NCBI RefSeq assembly: GCF_001375535.1
Contig: NZ_LN831197.1
Location: 3,296,603-3,360,602 of the forward strand
Length of the DNA: 64,000 bases
Origin: Bacillus niameyensis
GTDB lineage: Bacteria > Bacillota > Bacilli > Bacillales > Bacillaceae_C
Direction: 5' to 3'
Shown: one piece after another, positions 48,573 through 57,132 of the stretch
How the letters are laid out: the number at the start of each line of letters is the position of its first letter
How positions within the stretch are numbered: the stretch's first letter is position 1
Translations under genes and position numbers: made by a program
Notes under the pieces: generated by a model
What the model was told of the DNA's origin: nothing
Seen by the model: only the letters and a program-made list of their open reading frames with translations
The model's database searches: none

Positions 48573-49307
48573 ATGTTTATAAGAATTATACAATCTGAAT
48601 GGTTAAAATTCAGGAAATCGAATATTTGGTTTTTACTTTTTGTCAGTCCGCTCTTGTCTACTTTTTTTGGACTAACCGCTAATATATCAGAGATGCAAGG
48701 AGTCGAGTGGCACTATCTTTTATCAATAATGGTTTTTCCTCATGGGTTATTATTTTTACCATTATTAACAGGTGTGTTTAGTGCCTTTGTAGCGCGGTAT
48801 GAGCATCAGGGCGGTGGGTGGAAACAGCTTTTAGCTTTACCAGTGTCACGGGGGCAAGTGTTTCTAGCAAAAGGTACGGTCGTTATGGCCTTCCTAGCGA
48901 TTACACAACTTCTGCTATTTATCGGCTGGTGTGTGGCAGGGGTAGTTCAAGGGGTTGATTCTCCAATACCATGGACGCTCGGTTTGAAAGGTGCTTTCGG
49001 CGGATTGCTAGCTTGTCTTCCACTAGTCGCCTTGCAGCTATGGGTATCAACAGCATGGGCAAGTTTTGCAGCACCGCTCGCTGTCAACGTAATTTTCACG
49101 CTTCCTAATATATTAGTAGTTAACTCAGAAAAGTACTCACCATTTTACCCATGGGTACAACCACTTTTGACGATGCTTTCGGTAGGTGATGGAAAGGGGA
49201 ATGAGTTTTTCTATATCCCAATGGAAACTTTGCTTTATGTCATTCTTGGTAGTTTCGTTATTTTCCTATGTTGCGGGCTTCTCTACTTTCAGAAAAAGGC
49301 GGTTTAA
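48573..49307 (+). CDS. ABC-2 exporter permease (lantibiotic-immunity type), second subunit
   Basis: 244 residues, six membrane segments and EHQGGGWKQLLALPVSRGQ, the same landmark as in the first subunit. It probably completes the heterodimeric membrane part of a self-protection or resistance exporter. No lantibiotic precursor or modification gene is nearby, so the role would be resistance rather than producer immunity. Confidence 0.9.
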   Translation: MFIRIIQSEWLKFRKSNIWFLLFVSPLLSTFFGLTANISEMQGVEWHYLLSIMVFPHGLLFLPLLTGVFSAFVARYEHQGGGWKQLLALPVSRGQVFLAKGTVVMAFLAITQLLLFIGWCVAGVVQGVDSPIPWTLGLKGAFGGLLACLPLVALQLWVSTAWASFAAPLAVNVIFTLPNILVVNSEKYSPFYPWVQPLLTMLSVGDGKGNEFFYIPMETLLYVILGSFVIFLCCGLLYFQKKAV

Positions 49308-49309
49308 GC

Positions 49310-49411
49310 ATGAAGAAACTGTTGAGGAAGGGCCTCTTCACCGTTATAGCCCTTCTCCAGTTTTGGGTAGCCTTTCATCATGTACGATCATTTTATGAGC
49401 AAAAAAGATGA
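49310..49411 (+). CDS. Possible 33-residue membrane micropeptide
   Basis: An ATG two bases after the permease stop opens a 33-codon frame with a basic start (MKKLLRK), one hydrophobic stretch (GLFTVIALLQFWVAF) and a basic tail. A weak RBS-like AAAGGCGG lies 11 bases upstream. It could be a small accessory subunit of the exporter or a chance ORF. Confidence 0.35.
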   Translation: MKKLLRKGLFTVIALLQFWVAFHHVRSFYEQKR

Positions 49412-49450
49412 GCCAACAGGTTTGATCAATTTATAGACTCCCTGAAATAG

Positions 49451-49488
49451 AGGAACAAAGGCCATGATCAGGCCTTGTTCCTTTTTCT
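49451..49488. terminator. Terminator between convergent ABC operons
   Basis: AGGAACAAAGGCC (49451-49463) pairs, with one bulge, with GGCCTTGTTCCT (49471-49482), followed by TTTTTCT on the plus strand. Confidence 0.88.
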
Positions 49489-49505
49489 GTATTCATTTGC
49501 TCTAA

Positions 49506-50219
49506 TTATTTATCAAATCTTCTCTTCCCATAAATAACAAATGTCAATACTAGCGACACAACCGCCCAAACTAGCAGGATGAGAACATCACTCATAATAT
49601 CTCCAATCCCTTTTCCCTGACTAAGGGCCACCCAAGCTGAAGCAAAAAGTTCACTTGGAAGATAGCTAATCAACTTTAAAATCATTTCACTTTTGATCAT
49701 GGACACAAACATCGAAGCCATTCCAAAAATAAACATGACAGGCATACCGATAATTGTTGTTTCCATGACAGTTCGCGAAAGCAGTCCGAGCATCGTTCCC
49801 ATAGATATATAGAATACGAGATTAATCGCAATGAGCAGTGAGAATAAAGGTAAATTCGTAACATGAAAATCGCTAAAGTAAATACAACCAATAATAACGA
49901 AAATTGTCATTAGCGCAGTTAACAAGCTTTTTCCAACGAAAATTTCTGCTGTTGAAGCGGGGGAGAGAAGCAGCCCGCGCAATGTGCTTTTTTCCTTTTC
50001 CTCTGCGATCATCGCCGCTTGAACGAAGACACCTGCGACGACTAGAGCAAGCGTAATCGGCATAGATACGAGAGACGAAGAGTCGTCTGTTCCCATTCTG
50101 CCAATTAACGCAGCAAAAAGGAGTGGAATCGCCAATGTAAAGATAATATACGAGTTTTTATATAGTTCTTTCCAATCTTTTAGAAAAATCGCGTTCATGC
50201 GTTTGAATGAAAATGTCAT
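49506..50219 (-). CDS. ABC-2 type permease
   Basis: 237 residues with six hydrophobic segments and the cytoplasmic EEKEKSTLRGLLLSPAS motif that marks ABC-2 permeases of the YhaP/NatB-like group. The start codon overlaps the stop of the ATPase gene (TAATG), so the two are co-translated. The pair forms an exporter controlled, by position, by the ABC-LytTR protein encoded upstream on the same strand. Confidence 0.9.
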   Translation of the reverse strand: MTFSFKRMNAIFLKDWKELYKNSYIIFTLAIPLLFAALIGRMGTDDSSSLVSMPITLALVVAGVFVQAAMIAEEKEKSTLRGLLLSPASTAEIFVGKSLLTALMTIFVIIGCIYFSDFHVTNLPLFSLLIAINLVFYISMGTMLGLLSRTVMETTIIGMPVMFIFGMASMFVSMIKSEMILKLISYLPSELFASAWVALSQGKGIGDIMSDVLILLVWAVVSLVLTFVIYGKRRFDK

Positions 50220-51064
50220 TATAGTGCCCTCCCCGTTAATTTCACAAAAATATCACCTAGAGTTGGTTCGTTCGAATGAATCGAGAGCAGTTCTCCGTTT
50301 TTCATCCATTGATAAATTTGTTCAGCCCCAGCTTCATCTTTTTCCAACGAAACAGACTGCTTATCTTTTAAAAGTACTGTGATCGATGGATCCGCATATT
50401 GTAAACGTAAGTTTTGCGGTGTATCCAATGCTTGAACTTCTCCATTATGAAGGAAAGCGACACGATCACAGAGGTCTTCAGCTTCCGTCATATCATGTGT
50501 TGTCAAAAAGATCGTTGTCCCCTCCGCATTTAGCTTCCGCAACCCTTCATGGATATGCTTGGAATTAACAGGGTCAAGCGCTGATGTCGGTTCATCTAGA
50601 AACAATAAGTCTGGTTTATGGATTATCGCCCGAGCGAGTGTTACGCGTTGCTTCATTCCCTTAGACAATGATTTCACAACAGTATTCTTATCTTTTAATA
50701 GGTTTACTTGATCAAGAACTTCATCAATACGTTGTTCAGCGACATCGTAAAGTCGGCAAAAAAGCTGTAGGTTATCATATATAGAAAGTCTGTCATAGAG
50801 TCCACTATTATCTGTTAATATTCCAATCCGCTGCATCATCGCCGGATTTTTCTTTTTAGATAAGGTCTGACCGAATACTTTCACATCACCAGCAGTTTGT
50901 AATAATTGAGATGTTAATATTTTAATCGTTGTTGTTTTTCCTGAACCACTCGGACCTAAAAATCCAAAAGTTTCTCCTTTTTGAATATCAAAAGAAACAT
51001 TTTTTAATGCTGTTTTATTTCCAAAAGACTTCACTAATTGATTCACTTCAATAATTTTTTCCAA
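50219..51064 (-). CDS. ABC transporter ATPase
   Basis: 281 residues from TTG 51064, with RBS GAGGGGGA at 51072-51079; the upstream ATG 51106 has none. Walker A GPSGSGKTTT, signature LSKGMKQRVTLARAI, Walker B LLFLDEPTSALD and switch His TTHDMTE are all intact, unlike the neighbouring ABC-LytTR protein. Substrate unknown. Confidence 0.92.
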   Translation of the reverse strand: MEKIIEVNQLVKSFGNKTALKNVSFDIQKGETFGFLGPSGSGKTTTIKILTSQLLQTAGDVKVFGQTLSKKKNPAMMQRIGILTDNSGLYDRLSIYDNLQLFCRLYDVAEQRIDEVLDQVNLLKDKNTVVKSLSKGMKQRVTLARAIIHKPDLLFLDEPTSALDPVNSKHIHEGLRKLNAEGTTIFLTTHDMTEAEDLCDRVAFLHNGEVQALDTPQNLRLQYADPSITVLLKDKQSVSLEKDEAGAEQIYQWMKNGELLSIHSNEPTLGDIFVKLTGRAL

Positions 51065-51166
51065 TTTAATGTCCCCCTCATCCGCCTTGCTTCGTATCTG
51101 TTCCAATCTTACGGTGAATTCAGCGGAACCGCATTAAATCAAGGGTAGAAGGAGTAAAAAGGAGGG

Positions 51167-51197
51167 TGAATGGTGCGTTTTTTTCGATGAATGGAGC
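51167..51197 (-). promoter_or_regulatory. Putative LytTR operator before the ABC-2 genes
   Basis: On the minus strand GCTCCATTCA (51188-51197) and GCACCATTCA (51167-51176) form a direct repeat with a 21-base period, the spacing used by LytTR-domain proteins. It lies about 100 bases before the ATPase start. Confidence 0.6.
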
Positions 51198-51205
51198 ATG
51201 GAAAA

Positions 51206-52264
51206 TCAAATTCCAATGATGCTTTTTAACTCATCAAGCTTACCCTTTGATAACGGGATGGAACTTTTGCTTTTATCATCAAGAATTAAACTATAGCTAT
51301 TTCTCGTCCACGTAATCACTTCTCTTACTTTTTGCAAATTGACAATATAAGACCTGTGGCAACGGAAAAATCCAAACGGCTGCAATCGCTTTTCAAGATC
51401 ACTTAGTGTAAACGTACAAGGAAATGTTTCGCCCTTCACATTCAAATTCGAGACACCGCTATTACTTTCAATAAAATCAATTTCGGTCGGATCAAATAAA
51501 ATCAATTTATCTTCGACTTTAGCTGGGATTTTATTGAAGTTCATTTGGATACTAATTTCCGCTTCGGGTTCATTAGCTTCTTCTTCGCTCAACACCGTTT
51601 CCTCTACGGGAGGGACTTCCTCTGCAATTTCCTCTTCCTCAGTCACTTCGATTTTTTTTAAGCCGTTCTCATCTAATCGAAAGACATGGGAGGTGAAAGA
51701 AATGGCATTTTCTAAATTACTCGTTGTCATGAATACTGATTTTCCACTTTCTTCAAGACTGGCAATTAATCGGTGGAGAATGATCGTACTTTCAATATCA
51801 AGGTCCTGGGTTGGTTCCTCCAATATTATTAAGTCAGGGTTATGTAAAACAGCTCTTGCAAAGTGGAGCCGCTTTTTTTCAGAGAAAGATAATTTTCCAG
51901 AACGAACACTACTTTTTTCAATTAATCCTATTTTTGCCAGTAGTTTATTCACATCTGTTTCGGCTCCGTATAATTTTTTAAAGAAAATTAAGTATTCTTT
52001 TGCGGTTAATCTTTCGTATAAAGCATCTTCCTTTAAAGAAAGACCAACCCGCTCGAAAAACTTCGAACGGTCCGAGTCCACAAAATGAACTTCCCCACTA
52101 GAAGGAGGAAGCTCTCCAAGAATGATCCGTATTAATGTGCTGCCTAATTCTGCATGGCAATAGACGGCTACTGTTTTTCCCCTCTGGAACTCCAAATCAA
52201 ATGGAGGAAATAGTAAGGTGTTTTCTATTCTTTTTTCTAATTGTTTTAAAACGAGAATGCTCAT
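51206..52264 (-). CDS. ABC-domain-LytTR fusion transcription regulator
   Basis: 352 residues. The N-terminal half (1-205) has an ABC ATPase fold but degenerate catalytic motifs: CHAELGSTL where Walker A should be (no Lys), LSFSE for LSGGQ, LEEP for the Walker B Asp-Glu-Pro, and TTSN where the switch His belongs. A very acidic linker (about 208-242) leads to a LytTR DNA-binding domain (about 250-350, FFRCHRSYIVNL). LytTR fused to ABC domains is a known architecture in Bacilli. It probably senses state through its pseudo-ATPase and regulates the ABC-2 genes just downstream. Confidence 0.9.
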   Translation of the reverse strand: MSILVLKQLEKRIENTLLFPPFDLEFQRGKTVAVYCHAELGSTLIRIILGELPPSSGEVHFVDSDRSKFFERVGLSLKEDALYERLTAKEYLIFFKKLYGAETDVNKLLAKIGLIEKSSVRSGKLSFSEKKRLHFARAVLHNPDLIILEEPTQDLDIESTIILHRLIASLEESGKSVFMTTSNLENAISFTSHVFRLDENGLKKIEVTEEEEIAEEVPPVEETVLSEEEANEPEAEISIQMNFNKIPAKVEDKLILFDPTEIDFIESNSGVSNLNVKGETFPCTFTLSDLEKRLQPFGFFRCHRSYIVNLQKVREVITWTRNSYSLILDDKSKSSIPLSKGKLDELKSIIGI

Positions 52265-52332
52265 ATATAAACTCCTCCGGGTAGGTTGTAAATTCTTCAG
52301 ATGTGGGTATTCTGCTATAATGGAAGCAAACG

Positions 52333-52908
52333 TTACTTGCCGAAAATGGCTGTTTTTAAAAGGGCCAATCTTTCACGCGTCTTTAATTTTGCTTCGACCA
52401 CTTTAGGTGTTTTTGCAGGAACAACATCCGCTTCTAAATCTAGGTCGTTTGCAATTTTTTTCGATCGTGCTAAGTGATAATCACTCGTAATAATCGTGAT
52501 GTTTCGGATAGATTCTGGCAGCATTTTTTTAGAAAACGAAATATTTTCGTATGTGGAAGTTGATTGATCTTCTATAATGAGCCGATCTTCGCTAACTCCA
52601 TATTCCAGTAAATATTGTTTCATCGCTTCCGCTTCAGATATATCTTCATCAGGTCCTTGTCCTCCAGATAAAATAAATGTAACGTGGGGGTATTGTTTTG
52701 CATAATCAAGGGCTGATTCTAAACGATATTGTAATGATAAGGAAGGGACAGTTCCATTTACTTTTGCTCCAAGGATGATGGCGTACTTGTTGTCGCCATT
52801 GGCAAGAGGGGATTGTCCAGCGATCATCCAGTTTCCCGTCTTAATCCAGATCATGATTAAAATGATGACGATCGGTAAAAGCCAAGATAACTTTTTTATA
52901 ATTCCCAT
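52333..52908 (-). CDS. YdcF/SanA-family protein (DUF218)
   Basis: 191 residues with one N-terminal membrane anchor (about 9-27) and a DUF218 domain facing outside: AIILGAKVNG, LSGGQGPDEDISEAEAM and the Asp-His in ITSDYHLARS. Family members (SanA, ElyC, YdcF) affect envelope integrity; the reaction is unknown. It is a single gene, 88 bases from the divergent mobA. Confidence 0.87.
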   Translation of the reverse strand: MGIIKKLSWLLPIVIILIMIWIKTGNWMIAGQSPLANGDNKYAIILGAKVNGTVPSLSLQYRLESALDYAKQYPHVTFILSGGQGPDEDISEAEAMKQYLLEYGVSEDRLIIEDQSTSTYENISFSKKMLPESIRNITIITSDYHLARSKKIANDLDLEADVVPAKTPKVVEAKLKTRERLALLKTAIFGK

Positions 52909-52996
52909 AGAATATCACTCAATTCAAAATTGATATATAAGTAAGAATAGCGAACTCAATGGGATTAGTAAATCCATTTTTGGAGGAATCTGTAAA

Positions 52997-53578
52997 GTGA
53001 ACACAATTATTCTTGCAGGTGGACGCTCAAGTCGAATGGGCCAAAATAAAGCATTAATGAAGTTAAACGGGGAACAGGTTATTAAACGATTAATTAAGGA
53101 GTTTGAGCCTATTTCGAAAAAAGTGATTCTTATTGCAAACGATCATTCGCCTTATACAAATCTAGGTGTTAAAGTAAAAGAAGATATTCTCGGATATCGT
53201 GGACAAGGGCCGTTAGCAGGTATGTATACTGGATTAAAAGAAGTATCTACTGGTTATTGTCTCGTTGTTGCTTGCGATATGCCATTTGCCGCACAAGAAC
53301 TAGCATTAAAGATGGTAAAGATGATGACAGAATACGATTGTGATGCTGTCATTCCTGTGACAGACCAGCATACTCATCCTTTATTTTCCATTTATAATGC
53401 TCGAATTGTTGATCAGGTGAAGGCTGTATTAGAAACAGAAAGACGGTCTATGAAAGCACTGATCGAGCGATTGAATGTTAAATTTCATAAAATAGATAAA
53501 GATCTAGAAGTTGTGTGGAATATGAATACATTAGAAGATTACTTTGAAGCTGTGAAAATGGCAGAAAGGAATATGTAA
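52997..53578 (+). CDS. mobA: Molybdenum cofactor guanylyltransferase
   Basis: 193 residues from GTG 52997, with RBS GGAGGA upstream. The nucleotidyltransferase motif LAGGRSSRMGQNKAL is at the N-terminus, and the metal-binding CDMP near residue 93. MobA links GMP to molybdopterin. It starts a mobA-moaE-moaD-moeB run, suggesting assembly of a molybdoenzyme cofactor; moaA, moaC, moeA and mobB are not in the window. Confidence 0.93.
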   Translation: MNTIILAGGRSSRMGQNKALMKLNGEQVIKRLIKEFEPISKKVILIANDHSPYTNLGVKVKEDILGYRGQGPLAGMYTGLKEVSTGYCLVVACDMPFAAQELALKMVKMMTEYDCDAVIPVTDQHTHPLFSIYNARIVDQVKAVLETERRSMKALIERLNVKFHKIDKDLEVVWNMNTLEDYFEAVKMAERNM

Positions 53579-53579
53579 T

Positions 53580-54044
53580 ATGTACTGTGAAATTACAAAA
53601 GAACCTATCCATATTGAAGACATTTATCAAAAAGTTGTTCGCCGCGAAGCAGGAGCTGTCACAACCTTTATCGGAACTGTCCGGGAATTGACTCATGGCC
53701 GAAAAACACTTTACTTAGAATATGAAGCCTATGAAACGATGGCTTTGAAAAAGTTAGAACAAATTGCTTCTGAAATGAAAGAACGCTGGCCAGAAGTACA
53801 AGTAGCGATCAGCCATAGAATTGGCCGCTTAGAAATTACCGATATTGCCGTAGCTATCGCTGTATCTTCCCCACATCGTCCTGAAGCATATGAAGCTAAT
53901 CGATATGCGATTGAGAGAATTAAAGAAATTGTTCCGATTTGGAAAAAGGAGCATTGGGAAGATGGCGAAGAATGGGTTGGTAATCAACAGGGAACGAAGG
54001 AGTACAAGACTGGTGAACCAGAGGAGGTAGATTTGCATGAATAA
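53580..54044 (+). CDS. moaE: Molybdopterin synthase catalytic subunit
   Basis: 154 residues. MoaE landmarks GAVTTFIGTVRE, LEYEAYETMA, ISHRIGRLEI and the C-terminal PIWKKEHWEDGEEWVG (active-site Lys region) are intact. It transfers sulfur from MoaD thiocarboxylate to precursor Z. It begins one base after mobA and overlaps moaD by 8 bases. Confidence 0.95.
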   Translation: MYCEITKEPIHIEDIYQKVVRREAGAVTTFIGTVRELTHGRKTLYLEYEAYETMALKKLEQIASEMKERWPEVQVAISHRIGRLEITDIAVAIAVSSPHRPEAYEANRYAIERIKEIVPIWKKEHWEDGEEWVGNQQGTKEYKTGEPEEVDLHE

Positions 54045-54264
54045 AGTGCTTTTATTTGCTCATTTAAAAGAAAAGGCTGGAAAACCTGAATTTGAAATGG
54101 AAGCTAGTGGAAAATCTGTCAGTGAATTGCGCCAAACATTACAGGAAACATTTGGTAATTTAGATGGGGTTATGGTTGCCATAAATGAGGAATTTGTTAC
54201 AGATGATATGATTATTCAAGATGGCGATGCAATTGCCTTAATACCACCTGTTAGCGGAGGCTAA
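54037..54264 (+). CDS. moaD: Molybdopterin synthase sulfur carrier subunit
   Basis: 75 residues, ubiquitin-like fold, ending in VSGG; the terminal Gly-Gly is the thiocarboxylation site. RBS GGAGG lies within moaE. Its activation by adenylation is done by the MoeB-like protein encoded next. Confidence 0.95.
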   Translation: MNKVLLFAHLKEKAGKPEFEMEASGKSVSELRQTLQETFGNLDGVMVAINEEFVTDDMIIQDGDAIALIPPVSGG

Positions 54265-54339
54265 TTAGAGCGGGAATACATAATGGAATATAGAATTCAT
54301 TTTAGTAGTTTTAAAAAACATCTGTAAGGACGATTAGCG

Positions 54340-55359
54340 ATGAACGAAAGATATTCTAGACAAATTTTATTCAAGCCAATTAGTCATGTTGGACAAGAAA
54401 AAATTAGTAAAAAGCATGCACTCATTCTAGGAGTTGGAGCACTAGGTACTCATACAGCTGAAATGTTAGTTCGAGCGGGAATAGGGAAGTTAACACTTAT
54501 TGACCGTGATTATGTGGAAGCAAGTAATTTGCAAAGACAAAATTTGTTTACAGAAAAGGACGCAGCTGAAAAGTTGCCTAAAGCTGCCGCTGCCAAGGAA
54601 AGACTTCACGCTGTCAATAGCGATGTGGATATAGTGGCCATTGTCGGTCATGCAGATGCTGTTATGCTAGAAAACATAGCGCCTAATCTGGATTTATTAA
54701 TTGATGGGACCGATAATTTCGACACTCGCTTTTTGTTGAATGATATTGCCCAGAAATATAGAATCCCGTATTTATTCGGTTCTTGCCTTGGGAGTTTTGG
54801 CATGAGCTTTACTATTATTCCCGGTACTACACCTTGTTTGCAATGCTTGTTGAAAAGGCTTCCCCTTCAAGGGCAAACATGTGATACTGCGGGAATTATT
54901 GCTCCAACTGTGCAAATGGTCACCGCCCATCAAGGAGCTGAGGCATTAAAAATTTTATCAGGAAATATTGAAGCGGTTCGCAAAACCTATGTTTCTTTTG
55001 ATCTTTGGGAAAATGACTATTTATCGTTAAAGACGAATGCTTTAAAAGACGAAGCATGTCCATCATGTGGAAGTGCCCCTACTTTTCCTTTCTTAGAAAG
55101 GGATGCAGGTCTTAAGGTTGCTGTTTTATGTGGCAGGGATACTGTTCAGATCAGACCTGCTAATCATGAAAGTCTGTCTTTAGAACAATTAGCTGATCAA
55201 TGGCGGTCAGCGGGATACGAAGTTGGAGCTAATCCGTTTCTAGTTTCAGTTCAGAAGGATGGATTAAGGGCAGTGTTTTTCAAAGATGGTCGTGCACTCA
55301 TACACGGAATGAAGGATCCAGATCAAGCTAGAAAAATATATTACTCGCTTGTTGGATAA
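54340..55359 (+). CDS. moeB: MoeB/ThiF-family adenylyltransferase
   Basis: 339 residues. The E1-like domain (1-245) has the nucleotide motif GVGALGTHTAEML, RQNLFTEKD, DGTDNFDTR and zinc Cys pairs CLQC and CPSC. A C-terminal 90-residue extension (VAVLCGRDTVQIRP onward) is typical of Bacillus MoeB. There is no rhodanese domain. It activates the MoaD C-terminus; ThiS activation cannot be excluded, but the operon favours MoaD. Confidence 0.9.
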   Translation: MNERYSRQILFKPISHVGQEKISKKHALILGVGALGTHTAEMLVRAGIGKLTLIDRDYVEASNLQRQNLFTEKDAAEKLPKAAAAKERLHAVNSDVDIVAIVGHADAVMLENIAPNLDLLIDGTDNFDTRFLLNDIAQKYRIPYLFGSCLGSFGMSFTIIPGTTPCLQCLLKRLPLQGQTCDTAGIIAPTVQMVTAHQGAEALKILSGNIEAVRKTYVSFDLWENDYLSLKTNALKDEACPSCGSAPTFPFLERDAGLKVAVLCGRDTVQIRPANHESLSLEQLADQWRSAGYEVGANPFLVSVQKDGLRAVFFKDGRALIHGMKDPDQARKIYYSLVG

Positions 55360-55418
55360 TTGAAATCTCTTTTGTTTCAATTTATTAACATAAATAAATA
55401 TTTAGAGGGGGGATTTAG

Positions 55419-56213
55419 ATGGTACCTACTTCGACAATGATCGGTATCATTGCCACATTTCTTATTGCTGTTGGAACACCTGTAGTTCTGTTAATTTTCT
55501 TCAAAAGAAGGTTCAATATTTCATTAAAGGTTCTATTGTTTGGTATGTTAACCTTTTTCTTGTTTGTATCGATATTGGAACAAATCGCTCATGGCTATTT
55601 CCTCTTAGGGAATGCGACGACAAAGAAATGGTTTGAAAATCCATGGCTTTATATGTTGTATGGCGGCTTGATGGCTGGGTTATTTGAAGAGACGGGCAGA
55701 TTCATCGTTATGAAGTTTGCTTTGAAGAAATTTCGCGAATGGAAGGATGGGCTTTCATTTGGGCTTGGTCATGGCGGCTTTGAAGCTATTTCACTGATCG
55801 GACTAAATAGTATTATGATGATCGTTTACTCTATTATGATAAATAATGGATCTTTTGATTCAATTATGATTGATGACCAGATGCGTGCAGCGATGGCACC
55901 TATTAAAGAACAATTGACTACTGGTCCATCTTATTTAATTTGGTTAGGTGGCCTTGAAAGATTAAGCGCGATTGCGATTCATTTAGGCCTTTCCGTTCTA
56001 GTTTTATACGCGATTACAAGCAAAAAGTGGATATATTACCCACTGGCAATTGTTATCCATGCACTGTTTGATTTTCCGGCGGCGCTTTACCAAACAGGGA
56101 CGATTACGAACATTTTTGTAGTCGAATTCATTATTCTTCTCTTTGCGATTGGAGCAATTTACTGGGTTGTTAAATCAAGAAAACTGTTTAAGCAAATAAT
56201 AGTGAAAGAATAA
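55419..56213 (+). CDS. yhfC: YhfC-family intramembrane peptidase (PF10086)
   Basis: 264 residues with seven or eight membrane segments. The conserved polar motifs LFEETGRF, GLGHGGFEA and HALFDFPA are those of the YhfC glutamic-type intramembrane peptidases, a branch near CPBP/Rce1 proteases. The substrate is unknown. RBS AGGGGGGA precedes the start. Confidence 0.85.
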   Translation: MVPTSTMIGIIATFLIAVGTPVVLLIFFKRRFNISLKVLLFGMLTFFLFVSILEQIAHGYFLLGNATTKKWFENPWLYMLYGGLMAGLFEETGRFIVMKFALKKFREWKDGLSFGLGHGGFEAISLIGLNSIMMIVYSIMINNGSFDSIMIDDQMRAAMAPIKEQLTTGPSYLIWLGGLERLSAIAIHLGLSVLVLYAITSKKWIYYPLAIVIHALFDFPAALYQTGTITNIFVVEFIILLFAIGAIYWVVKSRKLFKQIIVKE

Positions 56214-56217
56214 CAGT

Positions 56218-56248
56218 AGAATCCCCGCTTGAACGAAGTGGGGGTTCT
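56218..56248 (+). terminator. Terminator after yhfC
   Basis: AGAATCCCCGCTT (56218-56230) pairs with AAGTGGGGGTTCT (56236-56248), including two G-U pairs, then AAATTTTG. Confidence 0.7.
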
Positions 56249-56276
56249 GAAATTTTGAGAGATAGGAGAAAAGAAA

Positions 56277-56558
56277 ATGACGATCTCATACGATGTGATT
56301 TTTGAAAAAATGGAACATGAATTAAAACAGGCAAAAGTTGCGTCAAATGATACCGAATTGCAAGCTCATATTTATGCACTAAAAACGTTAACTGAAATCA
56401 TCCTTTCTGGAAAATCGGCAATAAATTCTATCAATCAACAAAAGGTCAGTAAGGTAAATCTTACTCCGCAAAAAGAAGTACATAATCTGGCAATCCTAAA
56501 CTCTGAAACGCCAAAAAGCGAAGATGGAGCTAATGGGGATTCGATTTTTGATTTTTAG
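56277..56558 (+). CDS. ywdI: YwdI-like protein (DUF5327)
   Basis: 93 residues. The N-terminal helical half (SYDVIFEKMEHELKQAK through LKTLTEIILSG) and disordered tail ending in DSIFDF match the short YwdI/DUF5327 proteins. The function is unknown. The next gene is ywdK-like, the order seen around gerQ in B. subtilis, which supports the name. Confidence 0.8.
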   Translation: MTISYDVIFEKMEHELKQAKVASNDTELQAHIYALKTLTEIILSGKSAINSINQQKVSKVNLTPQKEVHNLAILNSETPKSEDGANGDSIFDF

Positions 56559-56597
56559 ATAAGTACATTATTAAAAATATTAAAGGAGCAATTGAAA

Positions 56598-56969
56598 ATG
56601 AAACTATTTATCATTCTAGGGGCTCTAAATGCCCTTTTGGCTGTGGCTTTAGGGGCTTTTGGTGCTCATGGATTGGAAGAAAAACTAACACCGAAGTACT
56701 TAGAGGTATGGAAAACGGGCGTTCAATATGAAATGTTTCATGCTTTAGGTTTGATGATCATCGGGATTTTATCTAGCAAATTTCCAGCTTCTTCACTTTT
56801 ATCGTGGTCAGGATGGTTGATGTGCATTGGCATTGTCCTATTTTCAGGAAGCTTGTACATATTGAGTACATCAGGCATTAAAATTCTTGGTGCTATAACT
56901 CCTTTTGGCGGAGTAGCCTTTTTAGTTTCTTGGTTATTGCTTATTATTTTCGCAGTGAAACAATTGTAA
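56598..56969 (+). CDS. ywdK: YwdK-like small membrane protein (DUF423)
   Basis: 123 residues from ATG 56598 with RBS AAAGGAG 8 bases before; TTG 56592 is too close to it. Four membrane segments and the DUF423 signature GAFGAHGLEE, then VQYEMFHALGLM. The function is unknown. The fourth-helix TPFGGVAFL stretch is also typical. Confidence 0.9.
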   Translation: MKLFIILGALNALLAVALGAFGAHGLEEKLTPKYLEVWKTGVQYEMFHALGLMIIGILSSKFPASSLLSWSGWLMCIGIVLFSGSLYILSTSGIKILGAITPFGGVAFLVSWLLLIIFAVKQL

Positions 56970-57013
56970 AAAAACGAACATTATTTTATGTATTTTATTT
57001 ATATTTCGGTTTT
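56970..57013 (+). promoter_or_regulatory. Pair of inverted PurR boxes
   Basis: AAAAACGAACATT (56970-56982) and ATATTTCGGTTTT (57001-57013) each match the PurBox consensus AWWWCCGAACWWT, or its complement, in 12 of 13 positions and face each other across 18 bases. The arrangement suggests PurR repression of the purine permease and adenine deaminase. Confidence 0.7.
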
Positions 57014-57132
57014 CATTGAGTTTTTTCGGAAAAACTATTGAAATTCCTCCTATTTTCATTTAAGTTATAAAAGTGGAGTTTATCTCGAGCAAAATTCTTC
57101 ACTATTAAAATGAAAATATGGAGGATTTATTT

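Noticed and set aside
51534..52088. 184-codon plus-strand ORF
   Set aside because: It is antisense to the ABC-LytTR gene, Ser-rich in composition and without a RBS; the minus-strand frame has clear domains.
56983..57117. Purine riboswitch before the permease
   Set aside because: The conserved three-way junction core was not seen; the leader is AT-rich and carries PurR-type boxes instead.
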